From Chara braunii (Eukaryota; Streptophyta; Charophyceae; Charales; Characeae), in contig BFEA01000024.1 of assembly GCA_003427395.1 (NCBI GenBank), forward strand, positions 3,755,352-3,780,925: a DNA stretch of 25,574 nucleotides, written 5' to 3'. Position 1 is the stretch's first letter. Each line of letters begins with the position of its first letter. Below the pieces are notes generated by a model. It ran no database searches, was not told the origin of the DNA, and saw only the letters and a list, made by a program, of their open reading frames with translations. Shown here one piece after another: positions 8,795 to 16,998 of the stretch. Position numbers and translations under genes: made by a program.

Positions 8795-8925
8795 GGGCTC
8801 ATTCATATCATTGCCCTCCAGGCGTGAAATCCAATCGTTCTGAAAAATCGCAAATGCTCCCTCCAGGCATCCAACCTGCAACCTGCTGATTGAAAATCAT
8901 AACGCTTACCACAAGGCAAAGTGAG
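8795..8925 (-). mobile_element. tRNA-derived SINE, copy 2
   Basis: Same 131-base structure as copy 1, with scattered substitutions. The B box reads GGTTGGATGCC (8876-8866), with C to G at a key position, so pol III activity is likely lost. The two copies are 320 bases apart in the same orientation, separated by sequence that itself contains a weak tRNA-like stretch on the plus strand (8719-8774). Confidence 0.7.
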
Positions 8926-8945
8926 GGCGTTTAGGTAGAGTCCCA

Positions 8946-9016
8946 ACTCTTCAGACAAGTAAACGTTATGAACGATGGGTGGTTCAACTCAGCACTGAAT
9001 TTCTAGAAAAAGAGGC
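8946..9016. repeat. Dispersed direct repeat X, copy 2
   Basis: Second copy of the repeat at 8409-8474: AACTCTTCAGACAAGT, then CTCAGCACTGAATTTCTAGA. It lies about 20 bases beyond SINE copy 2. Confidence 0.75.
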
Positions 9017-9100
9017 GTTTGGGCGGAGCCTCTTTGGTTCCCCGAATGTTAGGCGTAAATTTGAAAACAAGAAAGGAGGCCTATTCAAAGTGAATTAGTG

Positions 9101-9210
9101 GAGTAATGGCATAACAGAGTAACTGAGTGATCGAGTAATGAATGGGGTAATGGAGTAATGAAGTAGTGCACTAGAGTGAAAGTGATAGAGTAATAGAGTA
9201 ATGGAGTAAT
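9101..9210. repeat. Degenerate GAGTAATG(G/A) minisatellite
   Basis: About a dozen imperfect copies of a 7-9 base motif, GAGTAATGG or GAGTAATGA, with variants such as GAGTAACTG and GAGTGATC. It lies in the probable intron downstream of malate synthase exon 9639-9780. Confidence 0.8.
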
Positions 9211-9638
9211 CATGGAGTTCTGGCATAATCAAATATGTTCACAATGGCTGAGAGAGCTTCCTTGACGGTTACAATAACTAACCGGAACTATGTTCTCTCA
9301 CACTTTGCCCAAGAGAGAGAAATGTGCACTGATCATAAGAACAACATTCTTCTCTCAGAAACTTCCTCCCACACTTACCGACAAGTTCACGACTCCAGAG
9401 CTGCTCCTACTCCATTCCCCACAACAGTCACGACTCCAGACTGAATTTGTCAATCGTTGTGCTTGAACTCATTTATTGTGAAAACACTGATGCTTTTAGT
9501 ACGCCATCATTGCCTCGGGTTGATCATTTGACCTTCTCCCAGAAACACTGTCAAGATAAGGTAGGAATGGACAAGGGAACGAGTGTGGGAAGGAGAGCAT
9601 GAGAGGTAGGATGAGGTACATATGCTTAATTGACGCAC
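9211..9638 (-). other. Start of the intron after malate synthase exon n+1
   Basis: Minus-strand intron beginning at the donor GTGCGT (9638). No further malate synthase exon is recognised here or anywhere down to position 1, although the family has a C-terminal part that must follow. This intron is therefore inferred to be longer than 9.6 kb and to contain the SINEs and element A. Confidence 0.6.
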
Positions 9639-9780
9639 CACTTGATGCTGAAGCCACTGCCAGTTCTGGACACGGCTAATCTCAGCAGTGGCAGCATCTT
9701 CCATTAGGTTGTAAAGAGGGACTGACCCTGTCCCTGCCAGCCATGCAGCCAAGTACTGAATACCCACCCTTGTATTCTCT
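9639..9780 (-). CDS. MLS: Malate synthase, internal exon n+1 (partial gene)
   Basis: The 142-base exon encodes 47 codons after one base that completes an Arg codon. The protein includes [31 protein letters not shown] and VQNWQWLQH, family-conserved segments of malate synthase, which condenses glyoxylate with acetyl-CoA to form malate in the glyoxylate cycle. The 3' splice site is TTGCAG at 9783-9781, preceded by a TG-repeat tract instead of an ordinary pyrimidine tract. The donor is most likely GTGCGT from 9638; an alternative at 9641 (GTGGTG) would end the exon at 9642, also in phase 0. The first exon base (A) completes AG from the previous exon to give AGA, so the phases match exactly. The remaining C-terminal exons, with any peroxisomal signal, are outside the window. 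Confidence 0.93.
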
Positions 9781-9783
9781 CTG

Positions 9784-9856
9784 CAACACACACACATACA
9801 CACACACATACCCGGTCAAAGATGTACTTGTGGAGTCATGTACAGTGAACAAGACA

Positions 9857-9890
<34 letters not shown>

Positions 9891-10170
9891 CCAGTCAAAG
9901 ATGTACTTGTCGAGTGGTGTACAGTGAACATGACAACACACACAGACAAACACACAGTCAAAGCTGTTGTTTGTGGAGTTTGTATAGCTAACATGACAAC
10001 GCACGGTCAAAGGGTCAGCACATGTGAAAGTCGAACAAAACATGTCCTGCACAGTCATGCTTATTCTTTTGTGGACTTGTGTGTATACATGACAACACAT
10101 ACATACACACACACATACATGGTCAAATCTTTTTTTGTCGAGTTGTGTATAGCGAACACGACAGAACTTG
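9784..10170. repeat. CA-rich minisatellite with about six 47-79 bp units
   Basis: Each unit has GTCAAA (at about 9815, 9894, 9957, 10006 and 10122, with a GTCATG variant at 10053), then TTGTGGAGT(T)GTGTA, GTGAACATGACAACAC and a (CA)n tract of varying length. Unit spacing varies mainly through the CA tract. On the minus strand the array is TG-rich and abuts the 3' splice site at 9781. Confidence 0.85.
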
Positions 10171-10525
10171 TCATTGATCAAATAGACAGCGCAGGTATGC
10201 ACGCATCCCATGTAGGCCACCGTTGCGCCCTCAAATCTTTAGGAGGCTGAAACGACACGGCGGCTGTCGTTGGGCCCGGCCTCCGATTTCTTAGGAGTAG
10301 GATATCTTCCCATTTTCCCAACAGCGGGAAAGGTAGTGGTGCTTTAGGGAGACCAACTGTAGTAAATTTGCTTTGTGTCTAAGCAGCATCTTCTTGGAGA
10401 GCATTTGCATGATTGCATCCTCCACTCTGAAACAAGTCACCACTGATTGTGAATCAGATCCGTTTGTCCAGGCTGAGCATCAATTTAAACCCTTCATGCA
10501 ATTCCTTTGCTGAGTGCTAGGCCCT
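10171..10525. other. Intron sequence without a recognised feature
   Basis: I see no gene, RNA or clear repeat between the CA-rich array and the 34-bp tandem repeat. It is part of the giant malate synthase intron. Confidence 0.5.
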
Positions 10526-10627
10526 ATGTGCCTGAAATTCTCTAGTAAACAGCATGCAAATGTGTCCGAAGTTCTCGGGTAAACAGCATGCAAATGTGTC
10601 TAAAGTTCTCTAGTAAACAGCATTCAA
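10526..10627. repeat. 34-bp tandem repeat, three copies
   Basis: The unit ATGTGTCTAAAGTTCTCTAG followed by TAAACAGCATGCAA starts at 10526, 10560 and 10594. Copies 1 and 3 share TTCTCTAG while copy 2 has TTCTCGGG. Confidence 0.9.
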
Positions 10628-10680
10628 GATGACATGCAGAGCATTAGGAAGCTTCCGTTTTAACTTTTAAACAAACAATC

Positions 10681-11590
10681 TGAAAGAATTTCACCCCCTA
10701 GCCTGCCGTGGCTCAATCCCGAGACCTGTTGCTGTTGCTGTTGGCTGTCGTGCTGTATTGTACGGCTGAGTGTTGCTGCCGAGTTCTGAACTCGGAATCT
10801 TTACGTTGACTTACCTGTGTGGCTACCTGTGGATGTACCATGTGTTGGGAGCGTTGACTGAGCCGGTGGAGTCTTGAGCCTGAGACCTGTTCTTGTATGT
10901 GCGCAAAGTCCATGCTTGGTACCATTCGTGCGGTAGTGTGTGCCTCCAGCAAGATTCTCGAGTGTGTTCCAGGGCAACGGAGCAAGTACCCCGGGATACA
11001 AAACTCTTCAGCTCGTCATTTCCTGGATTCATTCATTCGGTGTGGTGCTGGTTCATGAAATCAAGCAGTGTGCTGTGTGGTCGAAGAACGCCATAGCTGA
11101 AGCAGCAGGGCTATCATGTTGCTATGTGCTGGTTGTTGTTTTCTGTAATTTTTGAAGTGGGATCGTGCTGTTGTGTTGGGCAGTGCAGGAGAGAGCTGTT
11201 GCTTGGTGGAAAGTGAGCCATCAACGAGGAGTGTCACTTCGATGTCCAGAGAGAGATCCTAGGGAGATAGCGAGAGGAGAGGAGACATGCCTGTATAGTA
11301 GGGATTGTAGCACACGAAGACTTCGTTGACTCTGATCTGCATCTTTGTATCAGCAAGTAGCAGGGCTAGTCTGGTGGGAAGTTTCAACTTGAACCTAAAT
11401 GTGTAAATGTGCCTGGTCGGCTATCTCGAACTTGCAAGTGTGTGGCATATTTGTGGGGCCGGCTCGCCATAGCTGCATCATCTATGACTTCATGGTGTGT
11501 GTGTGCGGTATCTGGCAACTGTAATTCTGAAGTTTCATTCAACTGTGTGGCGATTTTGAGGAAGAAGGCAAACTTGATGCTCATGAGTCT
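10681..11590 (+). mobile_element. Probable solo LTR of the same retroelement lineage (3' end unresolved)
   Basis: Starts TGAAAGAATTTCACCCCCTAGC, resembling the element A LTR start TGAAACGGTTTTCACCTTAGC. A TATA-like GATACAAAA lies about 320 bases in. It is followed by a CATTCATTC segment also seen after the element A TATA box, and by GCCATAGC at 11090-11097 and 11466-11473, the word shared by all LTR-like sequences here. No pre-LTR block precedes it and no pol follows, which fits a solo LTR. I found no target-site duplication (left flank CAATC), so the end is a guess. Confidence 0.4.
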
Positions 11591-11688
11591 GGAATGACTT
11601 CCATATCTCCACGCTCACTTGGACATGGATGATGCATGGGTGAGAGTCCCATTTCAAACTGGTATCAGCGCAGTCAACGACAAATTGA

Positions 11689-11970
11689 AGCGAGGGTTGA
11701 CGATGTACTTCACGTCTATGAAATTTCGGAGTGGGAGAGTTGGCATCAATAAACATTCGGAGTGAGGGTTGACATCAAAGAAATTTCGAAGCGGGAGAGT
11801 TGACATCAACGGGAATTTGAAGTGAGGGTTGACGTCGATGAAATACCGAAGCAGAACAGTTGACATCAATGAAAATTCGAAGTAACGGTTATTGTCAACG
11901 TAACTTCGAAGCGGAAGAGTGGACATCAATGAAAGTTCGAGGTGGCAGTTGACTTCAACAAAAAATCGAA
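11689..11970. repeat. 30-bp minisatellite with 60-bp higher-order register
   Basis: About nine units. From 11761 to 11970 the register is exactly 30 bases. Units mostly alternate between AGTGAGGGTTGAC-type and AGCGGGAGAGTTGACATCAA-type, giving a 60-base dimer. The first unit carries about 10 extra bases. One minus-strand frame (12007-11654) stays open through the whole array because 30 is a multiple of three. Confidence 0.9.
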
Positions 11971-12037
11971 GTGCAGCGCCATCGGTGTGAAAAAACAAAC
12001 AAAACAAAACAAAGTGAGATAAAGTTGATCAACGAAT

Positions 12038-12232
12038 GGCCTGGTGGCTCAGTGGTTAGAGCACTGTCTGGAAATGCGCATTGTGGTACGAGGTTGCGGG
12101 TTCAAAACTCTGCGGCCTCGCGCACGTCCGCCGTTAGGCACTTTCATAGCACCCAGCCATTTCGCACACTCCCCTTGGGACGGCGCATGGTAAGTTTATA
12201 CAGACACTGCCTGCGCACCGCCCAAGGGGTCC
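12038..12232 (+). mobile_element. tRNA-derived SINE-like sequence with hairpin body
   Basis: GGCCTGGTGGCTCAGTGGTTAG contains a perfect A box, TGGCTCAGTGG (12045-12055). A B-box-like GGTTCAAAACTC lies at 12099-12110, and GCGGCC can pair with the 5' GGCC. The anticodon region is too long and irregular for a working tRNA. The downstream body has an imperfect inverted repeat, CCCCTTGGGACGGCGCA (12171-12187) against TGCGCACCGCCCAAGGGG (12212-12229). The 3' border is not known, as only one copy is present. Confidence 0.55.
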
Positions 12233-12593
12233 TTGGCCATGGTTGTTGTATGCTGGAATGGGCTTGGGAGAGGGCTATTTCGGGGTTTGGTTTGCTCATG
12301 GTTCCGATGATCTTAGGTCTCTTGTGGATGTCACTCCATGGGCGGGGGGGGAGGTCCAGAGGGTTGTGCATTCAGGAGTTAGTTGATCACTTGGGGTGGT
12401 ACACAAGGGCTAGCTTGTCTGTGGAAGGTCTTACCATGGTATCTGGTCGCAGATATGATCGCACCTATAGACGGACCCTGCTAGAATTGAAGCAACTGCT
12501 CGTAGTAGCATTGTACATGGTATTGAATGAGCATTGAATAACCCCCATTCGAACCGTGCTTGAACCTCGATGGCACATAGCAAGTACTTACTA
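12233..12593. other. Intron sequence without a recognised feature
   Basis: No gene or RNA recognised. Part of it (to about 12537) is covered by an open plus-strand frame starting within the SINE-like sequence, which has no recognisable protein features. Confidence 0.4.
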
Positions 12594-12701
12594 TAGTATA
12601 ATACGCCGACCCAGAGAACCCTAGGTCTCCTACTCCCTGCCTCTCCCTAGTATAATACGCGGGCCCAGAGAACCCTAGGTCTCCTACTCCCTGCCTCGCC
12701 C
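12594..12701. repeat. 54-bp tandem duplication
   Basis: Two adjacent copies (12594-12647 and 12648-12701) beginning TAGTATAATACGC and containing CCCAGAGAACCCTAGGTCTC. They differ at only a few positions. Confidence 0.95.
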
Positions 12702-13241
12702 TAGGGAGGCCTCTCTCTAGACGTCTGGGTACCATGGGTTTCCCGGTTAGAGGGGGGCCTTCATAGTGGAGGGGAGTCACAGTGGGTAGTATGTCTAGGT
12801 GTGTTCCCCCTCGTGTGCATCTCGAACCACTGGGGTAAAAAGGCTGTCTCATCTCTCGGGTGTGTGTGGGGTGAGGGGTACAGGAACCTTGTGGTTGGTA
12901 GGGCTGATGCAATGAACCTCTTAGTTCACCACCAATGAGTGCACACAAACACACACCATGCACGAATGAGTTCGCACGAAGTTCACAATGGAGGCCAGAG
13001 AAACGAAGACCAGGTAAGCGCAGCTTTAGAGTTCCAACAAATTATCATACAAGCAATTAAGAGTTTTAGTCATAGGTGCTCAACAGCGCAAACCCAAGTA
13101 ACCAGTATCTCCACTCAGGCAAGCATCTCTCCCGATGTACTCCTCTTCTTCTCTCTTGGTCTTCTCTCTGTCTAGTACCTCCCTGTGTCTTCTCTCCCTA
13201 CTTACATGCACTCACACTCCCTACTACTCAAGGACCAACTC
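12702..13241. other. Intron sequence left of element B
   Basis: No gene recognised. Pyrimidine-rich TCTTCTCTC stretches lie at about 13120-13200. The sequence ends where the element B left LTR begins. Confidence 0.4.
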
Positions 13242-13422
13242 TGAATACACCTACTGCTAACTCTACTAACCCCCCTGAGGCCTACTACTAACTACTACAG
13301 TCTTCCCCCGAACAAAACGCACGTATGTACTATTCAACTTTCCCTGGAAAACTCGATTTTTCGAAGTAGCTCCTGAAAATCAGAATAGTTCGCACGCTCA
13401 AATAGTACGCACGTGTGTACTA

Positions 13423-13562
13423 NNNNNNNNNNNNNNNNNNNNNNNNNNNNNNNNNNNNNNNNNNNNNNNNNNNNNNNNNNNNNNNNNNNNNNNNNNNNNN
13501 NNNNNNNNNNNNNNNNNNNNNNNNNNNNNNNNNNNNNNNNNNNNNNNNNNNNNNNNNNNNNN
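13423..13562. other. Assembly gap (140 N)
   Basis: Run of N inside the TIR element. Translations across it are meaningless. The true gap size is unknown, so the 805-base length of the element is provisional. Confidence 0.99.
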
Positions 13563-13667
13563 GGATTACCGCGCGCTCCAAGAAACGACTGGCCGAAGAC
13601 ACAGCTCGAAGTATTGCAGCCAGAAAACGGGATCACCACGCGCTCCAAGAAACGACAGGCCGAACTG

Positions 13668-13668
<1 letters not shown>

Positions 13669-13730
<62 letters not shown>
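13669..13730. repeat. (CT)n microsatellite
   Basis: About 31 uninterrupted CT units inside the TIR element, beside the N gap. It is the likely reason assembly failed nearby. Confidence 0.98.
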
Positions 13731-13733
<3 letters not shown>

Positions 13734-14291
13734 GCTTCCCTATTGCCGTTTGCGTGGAGGTCTTATTGTCTATGTATAGTCTTGCTCCACCCCTCTACAC
13801 ATGCAGGATGTATACTTCCGTTTCCTAGGGGAAGATTCATTCTGGAGACTTGTCTCTTTTTTTTTCTTTTTTTGTAATGAGGACCATTTCTCAATTTATG
13901 TGTGTCGCTCCAACTGTGACGAATGCCCCAGTGACAGGCCCGTGGCTACAAGGGCGTGTACCGGATTTTTTTTGAGAGCCCTTTTTCTGAAGTTGGTGCC
14001 CAAAACCTGTAGCATAACGCACGTGCGTTGTATACGAATACAACGCACATCGTGCGTTGTATTCATATACAACACACGTGCGTTTTGTTCGGGGGAAGAC
14101 TGTAGCACTGGCGCAGCTATGGCTGCCTTCCCTCTGCCAGCGCTGGGCAGCTATGGCTGCTTCCTCTGTCTCTCTCTAACAGTGCGGCTCCCTGGCCCAG
14201 CGCTCCGCCCCTCACAATTAGTGCACAAGTGCACCAGCACTTCCACACTTCATGCAAATGAGCAATCTGCCAAATGAGGAGGCTGGCCAGT

Positions 14292-14298
14292 CCTTATA
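14292..14298 (-). promoter_or_regulatory. TATA box of element B, left LTR copy only
   Basis: The minus strand reads CAATATAAGGACTGG about 455 bases from the LTR start, close to the offset of the element A TATA box. In the right LTR, which would drive this element, a 21-base deletion removes it (plus strand TCCTTATATT... becomes TCCTTCAACTC). Confidence 0.55.
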
Positions 14299-14798
14299 TT
14301 GTCTTGGACCGAGCTTCAACTCGTGCCAGCCTTTGCTTCTTGGGGCTTGGCTTAGTTCCGGTACCACATCCCCACGGTCTGTTTGCTTTCGAGTATCAGG
14401 GCCTGGTACCTTTCCCGAATTTTCATTGGTGTGCTGCTGCTTGGGCCTTTGAGTCACGGTTTTTCGATTATGGCACATGGTTTGTAACTGTGGACTGTAA
14501 CTCTTGGGTCTGGGACACGACTCTTGCCTGTGGAATTGCCCTTCGCTCGTGGGATGTGACTTTCCAACATGACTTTTCATTATGAGACGTGATTTTGGCC
14601 CTAAGATGTGACTGTTTGCCAGGTGCCTGTTGGACTTGACAGCTAAGGTACCTGACTGTGACTTTTCTGAAACTGACCGACTCGGCCTTTTCTTGGCCCA
14701 GGCCTCTGACCCTGAAACTCGAATTTGGGGTCTAAATCGTGGAAGGCCTTTCACTCTCGCCGGCCAAATTTCGAGGTCCTCCGAGAAAGTTACCAACT

Positions 14799-15487
14799 TT
14801 ATCTGTCTATTATGTTAATTCCTCTCTTAGCTCTCTCATAATAGGACACAATATGCGGCGCCATCTCAATTAGTTCATCTCTTGTAAACCAGCGATCTTC
14901 TGAAGGTTCCTGATAGGCGAATTTAACCTTATATTGTCGCTGTGGTCTACCCCTACGTCCAGATCTGTAGACATCTTCTCCAACAATCCGACCTACATCA
15001 TATTTACCATCCATATCCGGGGGAATCATAGATCTGCGAGTTGGGAATAGATCATTACTGACACAAGGAAGCAATTTTGATGATGAAACACCGAATACAT
15101 GTGCAAATGTGGAGGAATTTAAACAACATAAGAAGGACCATCTACATCACCAACCACATCAAGAATCTGCCATGGCCCTCTATAGGCAGGCAACAACTTC
15201 TGGGAAATGTTCTCCTCAGGGAGACACTCTTTTGACTTTACCCACACCAAATCTCCTAAAACAAATTGCGAAGGTTTGCGGTGCTTGTTAGCCTGTTCTA
15301 TCATCTGATGCTGTGCCTTACTAATGTTCGCTTTAACTTTTTCCAGGTCTTTCTGATACTGAATAGCGAATTCCTTGGTTCCTGGCGGGAGTCTCTGCAC
15401 TTGATCAGGGTTTAGACAGTCAATGGGTCTACTAGGGCGCCATCCAAGATGCAGTTCAGTCGATGTTCTAGATGTAGCTAGATGCAC
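14799..15487 (-). pseudogene. Integrase C-terminus and chromodomain (element B)
   Basis: Reads LPPGTKEFAIQYQKDLEKV, then LPAYRGPWQILDVVG (GPY/F-like), a TAA at about 15121-15119 where element A has Glu, then a one-base shift near SVFH. It continues in another frame as SKLLPCVSNDLF and ends with a chromodomain-like YDVGRIVGEDVYRSGRRGRP...YKVKFAYQEPSEDRWFTRDEL. The chromodomain block is better preserved than in element A, with Arg where A has a stop. The natural end is TAA at 14801-14799, followed closely by the pre-LTR block. A frameshift near 15490 separates this from the catalytic core. Confidence 0.88.
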
Positions 15488-15832
15488 AAATTGTTATAGG
15501 CACTTGCAACCTTTAGCAGATGTTCGTCCCAGTCAATCTGATTTGGTCGAATGTACATGCGCAGTACTTGCTGCAGCAGCTTGTTCATCTGCTCGGTCTG
15601 TCCATTTGCCTCAGGATGTCTACCTGAAGACAGAGTCAATTTAGAAACGTATACCTTCATCAGTTGCTGCCATTGCTCACCTGTGAACCACGAATCCCTA
15701 TCACTTACAATAGTCAAGGGATGCCGAAAATCCTTCACCCAACGATTAAAGAATTCCCTAATCACCAAATCAGTTCTTGTTTCCCCAGGGAGTGGAACGA
15801 ACACAGCAAACTTGCTAAACCGATCTACTATC

Positions 15833-16174
15833 ACCATAACCTGACCATTTCCATTTCTGCTCTTTATCTTAGTGTCCGTAGACACGGAGTCCCCGGGTCC
15901 TGACGGAAGAGGCAGCGGTCTGAGTAGTCCAACGGGAGGATGTGTGGAACTCTTGTCCTTCTGACATACCTGACAGCCTTGCACCTGTCTCTTATACACA
16001 TCTAGATGTGTATAAGAGACAGACCATAACCTGACCATTTCCATTTCTGCTCTTTATCTTAGTGTCCGTAGACACGGAGTCCCCGGGTCCTGACGGAAGA
16101 GGCAGCGGTCTGAGTAGTCCAACGGGAGGATGTGTGGAACTCTTGTCCTTCTGACATACCTGACAGCCTTGCAC
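15833..16174. repeat. Artefactual 152-bp direct duplication around a Nextera junction
   Basis: The segment 15833-15984 is repeated exactly at 16023-16174, with the 38-bp mosaic-end palindrome between them. Both copies start ACCATAACCTGACCATTTCC and end CAGCCTTGCAC. Exact identity in an otherwise degenerate region and the adapter between them show this is not biological. Confidence 0.95.
15985..16022. other. Back-to-back Tn5/Nextera mosaic ends (library artefact)
   Basis: CTGTCTCTTATACACATCT is followed immediately by its reverse complement. This is the 19-bp Tn5 mosaic end used in Nextera tagmentation, in junction configuration. Its translations include SYTHLDVYKRQ, a peptide I know as a recurring adapter contaminant in databases. 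Confidence 0.98.
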
Positions 16175-16622
16175 ATAGGAAATGCAGTCATGCTTCATTC
16201 CTGACCACGTGTAGGAGCGTAGGAGGTTAGCATAAGTCTTCCTCCATCCGAAGTGCCCCTCCGTATCGTGGTTTTCCCCAAGTATCATGCTACGAATTTC
16301 CTCGTTGTTCGGGATGCATAAACGATCATGGACATCCATCTTTTTAAACAACAGTCCCTGCGTCACCCTATAGTCCGGGACTTCGTGCGGTGCTGTCTGC
16401 ACCTTGCCAATTAGTTGGCTATAAACTGGATCACTCGCGTAGGCAGACTTAATTTTCTCTTGTAGTTCGGTGCTTGCATCTAAATATGTGACAATAGCAC
16501 CAAAAAAAGTCAACTCTTCTACTCAGTGCATCGACAACGACATTGTACTTCCCCTTTACTGACTTCAACTCAAAGTCAAATTGATCGACTTCCCCGATCC
16601 ACCTAGTCAGTTTAGGTGTCAT

Positions 16623-16998
16623 TCAAGCTTGGGTTTTTAGCCAGCGAAGTGTTTCATGATCTGAATAGACTTTAAAATGACGACCTAGCAGATAATGTCA
16701 CCAGTGATTCAACGCTTCCTGCAGAGCGAACAACTCTCTCTCATAGGTGGAAGCGGCGACCTTTTCACTAGGCAGTCTACAGAACATAAATTCCATAGGT
16801 TTGTATCCATTCCCATCGTCTAGCTGGAGTACAACACCGATCCCATATTGATTGGCGTCAATGTTTACGATAAAGGGCAGAAATGGATCTGCAACTTTCA
16901 ACACCGGGTAGTTAATTAGACATTTCTTTAGACGCTTGGACGCATTACAATTCTGATCCCATTTCCAGATAGTTTCTTTCTTCAACAATCTGCGCAAT
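16623..16998 (-). pseudogene. RNase H (element B)
   Basis: Runs from KKETIWKWDQNC through LKVADPFLPFIVNIDANQYG (first acidic Asp in IDA) and STYERELFALQEALNHW. A TGA follows at 16700-16698, where an Arg codon CGA is the likely ancestor. Homology continues as VYSDHETLRWLKTQ, with the last acidic Asp kept, until a TGA at 16625-16623. The acidic residues are better preserved than in element A. Confidence 0.85.

Larger units (their letters stand above)
13298..14102. mobile_element. Nonautonomous TIR transposon with TA duplication (Tc1/mariner-like)
   Basis: The 805-base element is bounded by 27-base perfect terminal inverted repeats beginning CAGTCTTCCCCCGAACAAAA, with TA on both sides (13296-13297 and 14103-14104). 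The homologous right LTR reads ACTACTAGCACTGG with a single TA, giving the empty site and proving an insertion with TA duplication. TA duplication with CAGT ends is typical of the Tc1/mariner superfamily. The interior holds a 140-base N gap, a (CT)n tract, two copies of a CGCGCTCCAAGAAACGAC segment 67 bases apart, and subterminal ACGCACGT-type repeats. There is no transposase, so it would need one in trans. Confidence 0.88.
13242..14753 (-). repeat. 3' LTR of element B, interrupted by a TIR element
   Basis: Matches 21130-21760 over its whole length apart from the insertion at 13298-14102 and two segments missing from the right copy (14227-14275 and about 14296-14316). It contains two GCTATGGC words (14116-14123 and 14150-14157; GCCATAGC on the element's strand) in R/U5. 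On the minus strand the LTR starts TGAAAGGCC at 14753, directly after the pre-LTR block. Confidence 0.9.
15478..16622 (-). pseudogene. Integrase zinc-binding domain and core (element B), split by an assembly artefact
   Basis: Begins with the RNase H/integrase linker (VVDALSRR), then HDTEGH and CQVC (HHCC zinc motif), then DRFSKFAVFVPL, SDRDSWF and GQTEQMNK with the DDE residues. The frame appears broken between about 15985 and 16174, but this is caused by the mosaic-end palindrome plus a 152-base duplication. The artefact adds 190 bases (63 codons plus one base), and the two frames differ by exactly that amount, so the real core is probably continuous here. Genuine damage remains at the 3' end, with a shift near 15490 after ASAYNN. 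The TGA at 16625-16623 lies just upstream. Confidence 0.9.

Noticed and set aside
9784-10170. CRISPR-like array, because similar motifs are spaced 47-79 bases apart
   Set aside because: Whole units, not short repeats with unique spacers, are related, spacing varies with CA tract length, and the context is a eukaryotic intron.
12481-12963. 160-codon minus-strand frame over the 54-bp duplication
   Set aside because: It gains length from the duplicated segment and encodes a repeat of the same peptide; there is no recognisable domain.
15478-16044. Integrase frame starting MEMVRLWSVSYTHLDVYKRQ as a real variant protein
   Set aside because: The start is translated from the Nextera mosaic-end palindrome; it is an artefact.
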